NCBI GenBank assembly: GCA_945913285.1 | Contig: CAMEDD010000007.1 | Span: forward strand, 1 to 64,000 | DNA length: 64,000 bases | Source: Candidatus Sulfopaludibacter sp. SbA3 | Lineage (GTDB): Bacteria > Pseudomonadota > Alphaproteobacteria > Caulobacterales > Hyphomonadaceae | Direction: 5' to 3' | Part shown: in pieces, positions 24,205 to 32,867 of the stretch | Layout: every line of letters starts with the position of its first letter | Numbering within the stretch: the stretch's first letter is position 1 | The notes under the pieces: model-generated | What the model saw: the letters and a program-made list of their open reading frames with translations, nothing else | The model's database searches: none | Told to the model about the DNA's origin: nothing | Position numbers and translations under genes: made by a program

Positions 24205-25953
24205 TCACGCCTTCCGGTATTCCTCGTCACGGGCCTGGGCGATCCGGTCACGGACGGTTTCAGTGTCATAACCGAAGACTTCCAATGCGAACTGGACCAT
24301 CTGTAGGCCGGACTCGATGGCCTCGGGTACGACATGGTTGGCGCCCGCTTCGGTGAGGCGGGCCATGTGCTCGCCGTCATGCGCGCGGGCGAGCACGGTG
24401 AGGTCCGGACGAACCGCGAGGGCGGCACGTACCATCGCCTCGGCGCGTTCGGGATCGTCCACCGTGACGATCAGCATAGCCGCCCGGGCGATACCTGAGG
24501 CATTGAGGAATTCGGCGCGGGCCGCGTCGCCGACATAGGCGTGCAAGCCGTCCTTGCGGGCGATGCGGATCTTGTCCGGCTCCCGGTCGAGCGCAAGGAT
24601 GGCGGCTTCCTCATCTGCCAGCAGGCGCGCGACCGACTGTCCGACGCGGCCATAGCCCGCGAGGATGACATGGCCGGTGAGGTGTTCGAGATCCATCTGT
24701 TGCGGCAGGCCGCTCTCGCCGCCCCGGCGATGCGCGAGCCGGCGGCCGAGCTGGCCGAGCAGCGGTGTCAGCAGCATCGAGAGCCCCGCCACCGCCGAGG
24801 CGAAAACGGCCGGCGCTTCGGGGATCGCATCGGCTGCCCGGGCGGCGGTGAGGATGACGAAGGCAAACTCGCCGGCGGGCGCGAGCAACAGGGCCGCTTC
24901 CAGCGAGAGCGGATGACTGCCCGCAAACAGCCGGCAGGCCGCATAGGCGATGACGACCTTCACCGCGACAAGCGCGGTCAGCGCGAGCATGATCCAGCCG
25001 AACTGAGCGGCGATGACCGGCAGGTTGAGGCTCATACCGACGGTGATGAAGAAAAGGCCCAGCAGGAGGCCCTTGAAGGGCTCAAGATCCACTTCGGTCT
25101 GGTGCTTGAACTCGGTCTCACCGACGAGCAGCCCCGCGAGGAACGCGCCCAGTGCGAGCGACAGGCCGGCGCTGTAGGTGATCGCGGCGGCGCCCACCAC
25201 GGTGAGCAGGGTCAGCGCCATCAGGAAGTCACGGCCCCCACTGGCGGCGGCAAGACGGAACACGCTGCCGAGCAGATAGTTGCCGATGGCCCAGATGATC
25301 ACGAGGGCGATGAAGCCGCGCACGAGGGCGTCGAGCAGGACGCCCGCCATGTTCGCGTCGGTCTTCAGGGCGGCGAAGCCGACGAAGATCAGGATGGGCG
25401 CAACGAGGATGTCCTGGAACAGGAGAACGCCGAGCGCGGCGCGCCCGACCGGCTGGGCGGCGCGCTTCTCCTCGACAAGGAGCTGCATGACGATAGCGGT
25501 GGACGAGAGCGCCAGCGCCAAGCCGAGGATCATCGCGATGGGAAGGTCGAGGCCGACGGCAATGGCGACGCCCGCGATGGCGACGGCGCTGAGCGCGGAC
25601 TGCAGGCCGCCGGCGCCGAGCACGACGCGGCGCAGCGCCCAGAGTTTCTCGAAGGAGAACTCGACACCCAGAAGGAACAAAAGGAACAGCACGCCGAGTT
25701 CGGCAAACGGCAGCGCCGCTTCGGCCGAGGAGATCGAGAAAAACTCCAGCACCGGCGTGTCCTGCGCGAGACGGCCGAGCGCAAACGGGCCGAGCGCCAG
25801 GCCCGCCAGGATGAAGCCAATGACGGCAGGCACTTTCAGCCAGCGCATCGCGGGCACGAGTATGCCGGCGGCGATGAGGAAGACGAGCAGGTCCTTGATC
25901 AGCGTCGGGCTGGGGCCGTGGCCGGCGGTGGTGTTCTCGATGATCTGTTCCAT
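24205..25953 (-). CDS. CPA2-family cation:proton antiporter with TrkA-N domain (KefB/KefC-like)
   Basis: A 582-residue inner-membrane transporter. Residues 1-400 form the Na+/H+ exchanger domain with 12-13 segments, including FAELGVLFLLFLLGVEFSF, GLALALSSTAIVMQLL and LGAFLAGLLVGE. From about residue 425 a Rossmann TrkA-N domain follows: HVILAGYGRVGQSVARLL, then DREPDKI and HAYVGDAARAEFL. This layout is that of glutathione-gated potassium efflux proteins KefB/KefC. No KefF/KefG ancillary subunit is adjacent, so regulation by glutathione adducts is uncertain. It ends 13 bases from the convergent LysR gene. Confidence 0.92.
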   Translation of the reverse strand: MEQIIENTTAGHGPSPTLIKDLLVFLIAAGILVPAMRWLKVPAVIGFILAGLALGPFALGRLAQDTPVLEFFSISSAEAALPFAELGVLFLLFLLGVEFSFEKLWALRRVVLGAGGLQSALSAVAIAGVAIAVGLDLPIAMILGLALALSSTAIVMQLLVEEKRAAQPVGRAALGVLLFQDILVAPILIFVGFAALKTDANMAGVLLDALVRGFIALVIIWAIGNYLLGSVFRLAAASGGRDFLMALTLLTVVGAAAITYSAGLSLALGAFLAGLLVGETEFKHQTEVDLEPFKGLLLGLFFITVGMSLNLPVIAAQFGWIMLALTALVAVKVVIAYAACRLFAGSHPLSLEAALLLAPAGEFAFVILTAARAADAIPEAPAVFASAVAGLSMLLTPLLGQLGRRLAHRRGGESGLPQQMDLEHLTGHVILAGYGRVGQSVARLLADEEAAILALDREPDKIRIARKDGLHAYVGDAARAEFLNASGIARAAMLIVTVDDPERAEAMVRAALAVRPDLTVLARAHDGEHMARLTEAGANHVVPEAIESGLQMVQFALEVFGYDTETVRDRIAQARDEEYRKA

Positions 25954-26118
25954 GCCCGCCTCCTTTGCCTGCTAATTCGCCGCCGATGCATTTGTGACAA
26001 TCACCCTAGGCGACGAAGGAATCGCCTGTCAGCCCCTCATACTGTGATGCGTGCGTCAATTCTCGTCCGCGCCTTGATATCCGTCAGGACGAGGGTTGAT
26101 GCGGGCATGGTGCAGGCG

Positions 26119-26346
26119 TCAGGGGTTGGGGCTGGTGACCACGTCGAAGTCGAGCAGGTCGCCCGGCTTGCAGTCGAGCGCCTCGCAGAGCTTGCCGAGC
26201 GTTTCGAAGCGGACGCCTTTGACCTTGCCCGAGCGGATCAAGGAGAGGTTCGCCTCGGTGATGCCGATGGCGGCCGCGAGGTCCTTCGCCTTCATCTTGC
26301 GGCGGGCGAGCATGACGTCGAGCGTGACGATGATATCGCGCGGCAT
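26119..26346 (-). CDS. Small HTH regulator (Cro/CI, YozG-like)
   Basis: A 75-residue DNA-binding protein consisting of one helix-turn-helix. The fold is spelled by LDVMLARRKMKAKDLAAAIG, then ITEANLSLIRSGKVKGVRF, then LGKLCEALDCKPGDLLDF, the standard pattern of the YozG/Cro-CI group. In many bacteria this type is encoded with a DUF2975 membrane protein, as here. Its ATG shares one base with the DUF2975 stop (TGATG), so translation is coupled. It probably represses its own operon, whose upstream region has an inverted repeat at 26902-26920. Confidence 0.88.
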   Translation of the reverse strand: MPRDIIVTLDVMLARRKMKAKDLAAAIGITEANLSLIRSGKVKGVRFETLGKLCEALDCKPGDLLDFDVVTSPNP

Positions 26347-26864
26347 CAGATGATCTGATCACTGTCGGTCTTGATGCGGATACCTTCGGCGAAAACGTGC
26401 GTGAGGCCGAGGATGACAAAGCCCATTGCGCCGGTGCCGAAGGCGAGATCGTTGACTTCCCAAAGAATGCCGCGCCCGCTCTCCTGCACCCAGCTGAGCA
26501 CGGTCGGCACGACGATAGCGCTGGTTGCGGCGGCCCAGACGAGGCCAATGCCCGCACTGCGCAGCGTCTTGAGATTGCGCCGTGTGAACACCTCGCCTTC
26601 GCTCGTGCGGCTGAACAGGCCGGCGAAGTCTCCGAGCACCCCGATGAAGATGAGCGCAGGCGAATTGACCAGAAGAGCAATCAGAAACGCGTTGAGGACA
26701 TCCGTCCAGTTCTCCTGCGTGACGATGCGCGTGCCGACCTTTGCAGCTATGTCGGCCCCAACAGAGCCGAGCAGCATCACGAGCAGAACGATGGCCGCGA
26801 CGGCGAGCCCACTGGTCTGCGTCAGCTTCTCTTCGGCGCCGCCGGGCGTTTCGGACTGGGTCAT
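26346..26864 (-). CDS. DUF2975 membrane protein
   Basis: A 172-residue membrane protein with four hydrophobic segments (SGLAVAAIVLLVMLLGSV, AFLIALLVNSPALIFIGV, TLRSAGIGLVWAAATSAIVV and AMGFVILGLTHVFAEGI). Between segments two and three is the DUF2975 signature EGEVFTRRNLKTLRSAG, and the end is the usual HVFAEGIRIKTDSDQII. The function of the family is unknown; it is nearly always paired with a small Cro/CI HTH protein as here. The ATG at 26864 begins a soluble 18-residue lead. Longer frames upstream run through the AT-rich promoter and were rejected. Confidence 0.85.
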   Translation of the reverse strand: MTQSETPGGAEEKLTQTSGLAVAAIVLLVMLLGSVGADIAAKVGTRIVTQENWTDVLNAFLIALLVNSPALIFIGVLGDFAGLFSRTSEGEVFTRRNLKTLRSAGIGLVWAAATSAIVVPTVLSWVQESGRGILWEVNDLAFGTGAMGFVILGLTHVFAEGIRIKTDSDQII

Positions 26865-26901
26865 GCGAGGTCTCCTGTTCTGGAGACTGCTTAAACTTAA
26901 A

Positions 26902-26920
26902 ATTATTGTCCGGCAATAAT
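26902..26920. promoter_or_regulatory. Inverted repeat, likely operator of the DUF2975/HTH operon
   Basis: ATTATTG-TCCGG-CAATAAT is a perfect 7-bp-arm inverted repeat with a 5-base spacer, 38 bases before the DUF2975 ATG in an AT-rich stretch. Its position overlaps where the promoter should be. Binding by the operon's own HTH protein is the simplest reading, but is inference. Confidence 0.5.
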
Positions 26921-26961
26921 ATTTTATCGTCCAGTAGTGTTCCGCGCCTGCCGGGCCCGAC

Positions 26962-27630
26962 TCAATCGGCCAGCGTGGGCTTGATCGCATCGATGGCAGG
27001 CTGGCGGGCGAGTATCTTGTTGCGCCAGTAGGCGCCGTTCGCGATCGGTTTCAGGCGCTCAGCCTCAGCCATCGCCGCGGCGTGGACCTCGCCCGGCTCA
27101 ACCACCTTGTCGAGCCAGCCGACCGGCACGGCCTCGTCCGGCGCATAGAGGCGGGCCTGAACGAGGGCTTCGGTGAGGTACATCGGATTGAGGCGGGCGC
27201 GGGGCAGTTCGACGCCGAAGCCCGGAAGCGTCATGCCGTTGATGGTTTCATTTGCGCCGATCTTGTAAGCGCCGCGCGCGCCGATGCGCGTGTCCGCGCC
27301 CAGCAACAGGAAGGCGCCCATGGCGATGGCGTGCCCCGTGGCGGCGATGATGATGGGCTGTTTCGAGGTGAACAGGCGGAAGGCAAGCTTGCCGCCGCCA
27401 TTCACGAGGCGGCGCACGTCCTCGGGCGCGGCGCTGGCAAGGAACTTGAGATCGAAGCCGGCGGAGAAACGCTCAGGGCGCCCGGTGAGGATGGTGACGC
27501 TGGCGGACCTCTCCGCTTCGTCGAGCGCGGCGTTGACCGCCTCCAGCATCGCGAGGCTGATCGCGTTGGCTTTGCCGTCATCCATCGTGATGAGGGCGAT
27601 GCCGTTTTCGATTTTCACGGTGGCGGTCAT
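26962..27630 (-). CDS. Crotonase/enoyl-CoA hydratase family protein (short)
   Basis: A 222-residue crotonase-fold protein. Recognisable are MDDGKANAISLAMLEAVNAA, ILTGRPERFSAGFDLKFL (oxyanion hole) and IIIAATGHAIAMGAFLLLGAD. The classical catalytic glutamates are not evident: MGAFLLL has Phe where many hydratases have Glu, while later there is FGVELPRARL, a common variant in short crotonases. At 222 residues it is shorter than the 255-265 of true hydratases but matches a known short branch. Probable function is acyl-CoA chemistry of unknown kind. It is followed on the same strand by the DUF2975/HTH pair but separated by a promoter-like region. Confidence 0.85.
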   Translation of the reverse strand: MTATVKIENGIALITMDDGKANAISLAMLEAVNAALDEAERSASVTILTGRPERFSAGFDLKFLASAAPEDVRRLVNGGGKLAFRLFTSKQPIIIAATGHAIAMGAFLLLGADTRIGARGAYKIGANETINGMTLPGFGVELPRARLNPMYLTEALVQARLYAPDEAVPVGWLDKVVEPGEVHAAAMAEAERLKPIANGAYWRNKILARQPAIDAIKPTLAD

Positions 27631-27689
27631 GGGGGGCTCCTAAGGTTGCTCCCAGTTGGGGGTTTTGACTTTGGGGAAAGCAAGAGGCC

Positions 27690-28148
27690 TCATCTCCGTG
27701 TACGGAAAAATTCCCTGAGAAGGTCCCCTGCCTCCACATCGTTCGCGGCGTCCTGCTCGACTTCGGGCCGCCAGTGGCATGTCTTCTGCCCGAAGAAGCG
27801 AGGGCCGTGGAGGACAGCGCCGCCCTTGGGGTCGGACGCAGCGTAGATGACCTTGCCGATTCGGGCGAAGCTGATGGCGCCCGCGCACATCGCGCAGGGC
27901 TCGAGCGTAACATAGAGGTGCAGGCCCGTGAGGCGGTAATTACCGAGCCGGGACGCCGCCGAGCGCAGCGCGATGATCTCGGCATGAGCGGTTGGGTCGT
28001 GCGCCATCACCGGCGCATTGGCGCCCTCGCCGATGATCTCGCCGGTGGCGGGATCAATGATGACGGCGCCGACCGGCACTTCACCCGCGGTAGCTGCGGC
28101 GCGGGCCAGGTCGAGGGCACGAGACATCGGCGATCGGGGGGCGGTCAT
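27690..28148 (-). CDS. tadA: tRNA-specific adenosine deaminase TadA
   Basis: A 152-residue zinc deaminase converting adenosine 34 to inosine in tRNA-Arg (ACG). The zinc site is HAE (in DPTAHAEIIALR) and PCAMC (in YVTLEPCAMCAGAISFARIG), the first Glu being the proton shuttle. The C-terminal DPKGGAVLHGPRFFGQKTCHWRPEV form is typical of alphaproteobacterial TadA. Of two candidate starts, ATG 28148 is used; 28127 (MSRALDLARA) is nearer the usual length. It ends 59 bases upstream of the crotonase gene on the same strand and begins 3 bases after the preceding hydratase stop. Confidence 0.9.
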   Translation of the reverse strand: MTAPRSPMSRALDLARAAATAGEVPVGAVIIDPATGEIIGEGANAPVMAHDPTAHAEIIALRSAASRLGNYRLTGLHLYVTLEPCAMCAGAISFARIGKVIYAASDPKGGAVLHGPRFFGQKTCHWRPEVEQDAANDVEAGDLLREFFRTRR

Positions 28149-28150
28149 CG

Positions 28151-28933
28151 CTACCGTGTAATGTCTTCGCCATTGGCAAGGAAGTCATTCATTGCGGCCA
28201 TGGCGCTATCCGCCTTCAAGACTGCGTGAAAGCCGTGCTGCTCTTCGCGGGTGCCATCCACCAGCCCCCAGGTGAGCGCGCCGCGCACGAGGCGCTTGGC
28301 GTGGGCAAGGCCTTCGGCGCCGCGGGCTGAAAGTTCGGCGGCGAGCGCGAGCGCGTCGGTGACGGCATCCGCCGCAACGGCATTGACGAGGCCGAGGGCG
28401 AGCGCGCCTTGCGCGTCGACCGTCTGTCCCCGGAGGATGAATTCGAGCGCCCTTGCCTCGCCGATCATGCGCGGCAGGCGCTGCGTGCCGCCGCCGCCCG
28501 GGAAGATGCCGATGCGGGTTTCCGGCAAGCCGATCAGGGGCACCTGATTGCCGGCGATTCGCAGGTCGCAGGCAAGCGCAAGCTCGAAGCCGCCGCCCAT
28601 GCAGACACCGTTGATGGCGGCGATGACGGGCTTCGGCGAATAAAACACCGCCTGGATCATGTCGGCGAAGCCGCCGCGCTCGAAATCCTCAGGTTTGAGT
28701 TGCCCGGCGCGAACCACCTCTCCGACGGCGATGATTTCGGCCACATCATAGTGGCGCACGAAAACATCTTCCGTACCCGCCAATACGAGAACGCGGATAG
28801 CGGGATCGGCGACGGCTGCCTGAACGGCCGCCAGAATCAGGCCGGCGCCTTCGGCGGTCATGTAGTGGCGCGGCGGGTTGGCATAGCGGATGAGGCGCGC
28901 TGCCCCGTGCGTTTCGGCAGTTATGCTAGCCAT
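28151..28933 (-). CDS. Enoyl-CoA hydratase/isomerase family protein
   Basis: A 260-residue crotonase-fold enzyme. Oxyanion stretches are FVRHYDVAEIIA and AINGVCMGGGFELALACDLR (Glu of GGGFELA in the first catalytic position), and the second Glu is in GLPETRIGIFPGGGGTQRLP; both classical catalytic glutamates are therefore present. This makes it a likelier true enoyl-CoA hydratase than the two other crotonase genes nearby (6068-6856 and 26962-27630). It is upstream of tadA with a 2-base gap, suggesting co-transcription, though the functions are unrelated. Confidence 0.9.
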   Translation of the reverse strand: MASITAETHGAARLIRYANPPRHYMTAEGAGLILAAVQAAVADPAIRVLVLAGTEDVFVRHYDVAEIIAVGEVVRAGQLKPEDFERGGFADMIQAVFYSPKPVIAAINGVCMGGGFELALACDLRIAGNQVPLIGLPETRIGIFPGGGGTQRLPRMIGEARALEFILRGQTVDAQGALALGLVNAVAADAVTDALALAAELSARGAEGLAHAKRLVRGALTWGLVDGTREEQHGFHAVLKADSAMAAMNDFLANGEDITR

Positions 28934-29046
28934 ACCTCGTCTCCCTGTGTTTTGGCGAAGAGTGCGCCCGGGTGTGCCTCAAGGCAAGGCTGTTCAGCGC
29001 CGCCCATCATGCTAAAGCGCGGACGATCTCAAGTTGGACCCTGACC

Positions 29047-29607
29047 ATGCGCATCATCGCCGGAACCCATAAAGGCCGGAGCCTCATCGCCCCCAAGGGC
29101 ATGGGTACGCGGCCGACCAGTGACCGCACGCGCGAAAGCCTGTTCAACGTCATTGCCCATGCGGACTGGGCGCCGCCCATTGAGGGCGCGCGGGTGATTG
29201 ACCTGTTTGCGGGCTCGGGGGGGCTGGGCCTCGAAGCGATGAGCCGGGGCGCGGCCTTCTGCCTGTTCGTAGAAACCGATCACGCGGCGCGCGGGGCGAT
29301 CCGCGACAACATAGAGGCGCTGGGCCTGTTCGGGAACACGCGGCTGCACCGGCGTTCAGCGACCGACCTTGGGCCGAAGCCCGCGGGCGTCGGCGGGCCG
29401 TTCACACTGGCCTTCCTGGATCCGCCTTATCACAAGGGGTTGGTTGAACCGGCGCTGGATTGTTTGGCTGGCGGCGGATGGCTGAGCGAGAACGCGCTGG
29501 TGGTGACCGAGACAGGCGCGGACGAGATGCTGATTTTTGCCGGTTGGACGCTGATCGATGCACGCGACTATGGCGCGGCGCGGGTGAGTTTTCTAAGAAA
29601 GACGTAA
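29047..29607 (+). CDS. rsmD: 16S rRNA (guanine(966)-N2)-methyltransferase RsmD
   Basis: A 186-residue SAM-dependent methyltransferase that modifies G966 of 16S rRNA during ribosome assembly. The N-terminus MRIIAGTHKGRSLIAPKG and TRPTSDRTRESLFNVI are hallmarks of RsmD. The SAM-binding motif is VIDLFAGSGGLGLEAMSRG and the catalytic DPPY motif is FLDPPYHKG. The ATG at 29047 fits the family start; a longer frame upstream has no homology. It is divergent from the hydratase gene and convergent with a small exported-protein gene. Confidence 0.94.
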   Translation: MRIIAGTHKGRSLIAPKGMGTRPTSDRTRESLFNVIAHADWAPPIEGARVIDLFAGSGGLGLEAMSRGAAFCLFVETDHAARGAIRDNIEALGLFGNTRLHRRSATDLGPKPAGVGGPFTLAFLDPPYHKGLVEPALDCLAGGGWLSENALVVTETGADEMLIFAGWTLIDARDYGAARVSFLRKT

Positions 29608-29635
29608 TCCGCTTACGGAGCGATCTGAACGCCGC

Positions 29636-30046
29636 TTAGCCGACCAGATCAGTTGCAAAGCATTTCTTCACCCCGCGTTCGACTTTCGAGGCGTGATAGG
29701 TGATGGCGTAGTCCGTGCTGCGGAACATGTAGCCCTTCACGGCGCGCTGGACGCGGAAGCAGGACACGCCGGTCTCAGGATAGGTGAAGCAGGCGGCGGG
29801 CGCTTCGGTGATCGTCAGCAAGCCTTCAATCCGCCTGCCGCCATATTCATAGACAGTGCGCCCGCCCGGCTCGATACACTCGTTCCAGCCCGCACCGGTG
29901 CCGATCTCGACGCCGGAGATTCGCACGCCGTAAAGCTCGGCCTGCATGGCCTTCTGGGTCATCAGTTCATTGGGGCTGGACGTGTCGGCGGCCGCTAGAC
30001 CGGTGGCTGCGAGTGCAAGCAGGAGACAGCAGGCAAGGTGTTTCAT
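29636..30046 (-). CDS. Exported protein of unknown function
   Basis: A 136-residue protein with a signal peptide (MKHLACCLLLALAATGLAAA). The ATG at 30046 starts the signal peptide; an upstream in-frame ATG adds five residues. The mature part contains four cysteines (NECIEPGG, ACFTYPE, SCFRVQR, KKCFATD), consistent with two disulfide bonds in the periplasm, and a conserved-looking GGRTVYEYGGRRIEGLL. I do not recognise the family. It could be a small secreted binding protein. It ends 28 bases from the convergent rsmD stop. Confidence 0.6.
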   Translation of the reverse strand: MKHLACCLLLALAATGLAAADTSSPNELMTQKAMQAELYGVRISGVEIGTGAGWNECIEPGGRTVYEYGGRRIEGLLTITEAPAACFTYPETGVSCFRVQRAVKGYMFRSTDYAITYHASKVERGVKKCFATDLVG

Positions 30047-30091
30047 GCAGGGCAAATCCAAAGGAACGCGGCTTGCCAGCTTATCGCAGGT

Positions 30092-31092
30092 TCATGCGTC
30101 GAGGAACTCCTTGCGAATGTCGAAGCTGGACGTGCTGGTGCCGACATGAACGGCGCATTCGCGCAGCCAGCGGTCGGCCTCGGCGCGGCCGATATCGCGC
30201 AGTTCGGTGAGCAGGCGCCAGCGCGTGTCATACTTTGAGGCGAGGCCGTAGCCGATGAGGTCCTGCCCGCCGCGGATCGCGTGGACGTTGAGGCGGCGGT
30301 ACTTTTTCATGATCGGCGCTTTCAGCATGCCGTCATCGATCAGGCGCTGGACGAAGGCGATGGCCCGCAGTTCGCCGATCAGGGAGGCGTTGAAGCTGAT
30401 CTCGTTGAGGCGTTCCTGGATTTCGGCGGCGCGCTTGGGCGTTTCGGGGCGCTCCAGCGGATTGAGGATGACAAGCAGCACGTCCTGCGGCGCGCCGGAA
30501 TAGATCAGCGGGAAGAGGCTGGGATTGCCCATATAGCCGCCGTCCCAATAGGGCGTGCCGTCGATCTCGACCGCCTGGAAACTCTGCGGCAGGCAGGCCG
30601 AGGCGAGCACCGCGTCAGCGGTGATCTCATCCTTCGCGAAGACACGTGACTGGCGGTCTCGACATTCGTGGCGGAGATGAACAGCGTCAGGCCGGAGGCG
30701 CGGACGGCGTCGAAATCGACCTGCTCTTGAACGAGACGGCGCAAAGGATTGAAGTTGAACGGGTTGAGGTCGTAAGGGCTGGCGAGGGATTGCAGTGCGG
30801 CGGCGAAGGCAATGCCGGCCTGGCCGAAGGCGCCGAGCGCGGCGCTCGATTCCGAAACGCGCCGCCAGAGCGCTTCAAGCTCCGCGCGGGCGCCTTCTGG
30901 GCAGCCCCTGGCAAGGCCGGCTGCATAGGCCACCGTATTCATGGCACTTGCCGACGTGGCGGAAATCGCGGCGATGTTGAGGCTCTCATCTTCGCTCAAA
31001 CGGTCCAGCACGGCCCAGGTATAGGCGCCGTGGACGCCGCCGCCCTGCAGGGCGAGGCTGATTGGACGGCGTTTTGCGTTGGCCTTGGCCAT
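30092..31092 (-). pseudogene. Patatin-like phospholipase gene with a one-base frameshift
   Basis: The first part codes an N-terminal patatin: ISLALQGGGVHGAYTWAVL with the oxyanion glycine motif, then ATSASAMNTVAYAAG holding the candidate nucleophile Ser, although the usual GxSxG glycines are Ala and Ser here. The reading reaches TLFISATNVET and then shifts; the downstream frame continues as SRVFAKDEITADAVLASA, LPQSFQAVEIDGTPYWDGGY (catalytic Asp of the DGG motif), through to TGA at 30092. One missing G near 30651 explains it (expected ETGQSRVF). Total length after repair is about 333 residues. Read-level data should decide between a true mutation and an assembly slip. Confidence 0.8.
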
Positions 31093-31165
31093 TAGGGCCT
31101 CCTTTGCGCGCTGTGTCTGCCCCTGCTATCGGAGGACGCACCACCCCGCCAGATACGAGTCCTTG

Positions 31166-32431
31166 ATGCCGCCCTCACAAGACCAGGTTGCCTCCGGTGC
31201 GCGCAGTCTCACCATCGACCACCTCGGCGCGCAGGGCGACGGGCGCGCGCAGGAGGCGGGCGCGTGGATATCCGTGGCGCTGACCTTGCCGGGCGAGACC
31301 GTGCGGGTGGACGGGGCCGGAGACCGGTTGCGTCTGTTGGAGGTGACGAGCGCCTCACCAGACCGCGCTGCTCCAGTCTGCCGGCATTTCGGCGCGTGTG
31401 GAGGCTGTTCATTGCAGCACCTTGCGCCCGCGCCTTATGCCGCGTTCAAGCGCGACCTCATCCTCCGTGCCCTGAAGGCCCGCGGGCTGGAGGCGGATGT
31501 GGCCGAGACTTGGGTCACGCCGTCTGGGTCCAGGCGGCGCGCTACATTTGCAGCGAAGCGGGCGGGCAAGCAGGGGGTAGTGGGGTTTCACGCACGCCGA
31601 AGCCATGACCTTGTCGCACTGACTGACTGCGCGGTCGTGCGCCCAACCATCCTGGCCGCCTTGCCGCGCCTGAAGGAGACTGCAGGCCATGTGCTCGGCA
31701 GCAAGGACGAGATCAGCCTGCTGGTCACGGAGACCGATGCGGGGCTTGACCTGCATATCACCGGCCTTGCGAAGGACGTGAAGGCGCTGGCCCGCGCTGA
31801 GGCCGCGAGCGCGGCGCTGCGGGCGGGCTTCGCGCGTGTTTCGATTGAAGGCGCGGATGTGCTGACGGAGCGGCCGCCGAGCGTGCAGGCCGGCACGGCC
31901 ACGATATACCCGCCGCCCGGCAGCTTCCTTCAGGCAAGCGCCGAGGCCGAAGCGGAGATGGAGCGCATCGTGCGCGAACACCTGAAGTTTGCTTCCAGGG
32001 TCGCCGATCTTTTCTCCGGATGCGGAACATTCGCCCTGCGCCTCGCCGCGGAGTCCAGCGTTCTGGCCGCCGAAGGCAATGCGGCGGCGATTGAGGCGCT
32101 GAAGGCCTCGGTTCGGGGCGCGCACGGGCTGAAGCCGGTCACGGCTGAAGTGCGCGACCTGTTCCGCAATCCTTATGGCGCGGCAGAGCTTTCGCGGCTG
32201 GACGGCGTCGTGCTTGATCCGCCGCGTGCCGGCGCCGCCGCTCAAGTGGCGGAGCTTGCAAAGTCGCGCGTGCCACGCATTGCATACGTCTCCTGCGATC
32301 CGGCGACACTGGCGCGCGACCTGCGTACGCTGGTGGATGGCGGCTACAGGATCCTCCGCATTCATCCTGTCGACCAGTTCCTCTGGTCGGCACATGTCGA
32401 AGCCGTGGTCCTTCTGGAGCGGACACCATGA
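31166..32431 (+). CDS. TrmA/RlmD-family RNA (uracil-5-) methyltransferase
   Basis: A 421-residue class I methyltransferase of the TrmA/RlmC/RlmD family, which methylates uracil C5 in tRNA or 23S rRNA. A TRAM-like N-terminal part is followed by the iron-sulfur binding CRHFGACGGCSLQH (residues about 72-85). The SAM-binding VADLFSGCGTFALRLA is near residue 280, the catalytic DPPRAG near 353 and the nucleophile Cys in YVSCDPATLARDL near 375. Which uridine it modifies is undetermined; in alphaproteobacteria this single enzyme type is common. The stop overlaps the NUDIX gene start by four bases (ATGA). Confidence 0.9.
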   Translation: MPPSQDQVASGARSLTIDHLGAQGDGRAQEAGAWISVALTLPGETVRVDGAGDRLRLLEVTSASPDRAAPVCRHFGACGGCSLQHLAPAPYAAFKRDLILRALKARGLEADVAETWVTPSGSRRRATFAAKRAGKQGVVGFHARRSHDLVALTDCAVVRPTILAALPRLKETAGHVLGSKDEISLLVTETDAGLDLHITGLAKDVKALARAEAASAALRAGFARVSIEGADVLTERPPSVQAGTATIYPPPGSFLQASAEAEAEMERIVREHLKFASRVADLFSGCGTFALRLAAESSVLAAEGNAAAIEALKASVRGAHGLKPVTAEVRDLFRNPYGAAELSRLDGVVLDPPRAGAAAQVAELAKSRVPRIAYVSCDPATLARDLRTLVDGGYRILRIHPVDQFLWSAHVEAVVLLERTP

Positions 32432-32853
32432 GTGACAAGCCGCAACCCGCCGTCGGCACGGTCTGTTTCAAGGGCGAGGACGTGCTGCTGATCCGGCGCG
32501 GCACGAAGCCGCTGGCGGGAGACTGGTCGATCCCCGGCGGGCGTATTGAGTTCGGTGAACGGGCCGAGGCCGCCGCGCTGCGCGAGCTGCACGAGGAGAC
32601 CGGCGTGACCGCGCGCCTGTGCGGCCTGGTGGATGTCGTGGACGCGATCTTCACCTCACGCACGACCGGCGCGGTGGCGCGGCATTACCTGCTGTTTGAT
32701 TATGCGGCGGTCTGGGTGTCCGGCGAGCCCGCGGCGGGGGACGACGCGGACCATGCAGAGTGGATCTCACCGGCGCAGCTGGAGGCGCTGCCCTTGTGGG
32801 ACGCGACGCGGCGCGTGATTGCGGCGGCAAGGGCGATGGTTGCGTGCTTTTGA
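32428..32853 (+). CDS. NUDIX hydrolase
   Basis: A 141-residue NUDIX enzyme that cleaves nucleoside-diphosphate-linked substrates. The Nudix box is complete: GGRIEFGERAEAAALREL continuing into HEETG, with the REXXEE-type metal ligands. The strand VLLIRRGTKPLAGDWSIPGG precedes it, a form seen in ADP-ribose pyrophosphatases and dNTP-sanitising members. Substrate is not assignable. It is translationally coupled to the RNA methyltransferase gene upstream. Confidence 0.92.
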   Translation: MSDKPQPAVGTVCFKGEDVLLIRRGTKPLAGDWSIPGGRIEFGERAEAAALRELHEETGVTARLCGLVDVVDAIFTSRTTGAVARHYLLFDYAAVWVSGEPAAGDDADHAEWISPAQLEALPLWDATRRVIAAARAMVACF

Positions 32854-32867
32854 TTCCCACCTGACGC

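Noticed and set aside
24541-26358. A 605-codon open frame opposite the cation:proton antiporter gene
   Set aside because: It is an antisense shadow in GC-rich DNA: the protein is rich in Arg, Gln, Asp and Gly with no domain, whereas the other strand codes a full CPA2 transporter.
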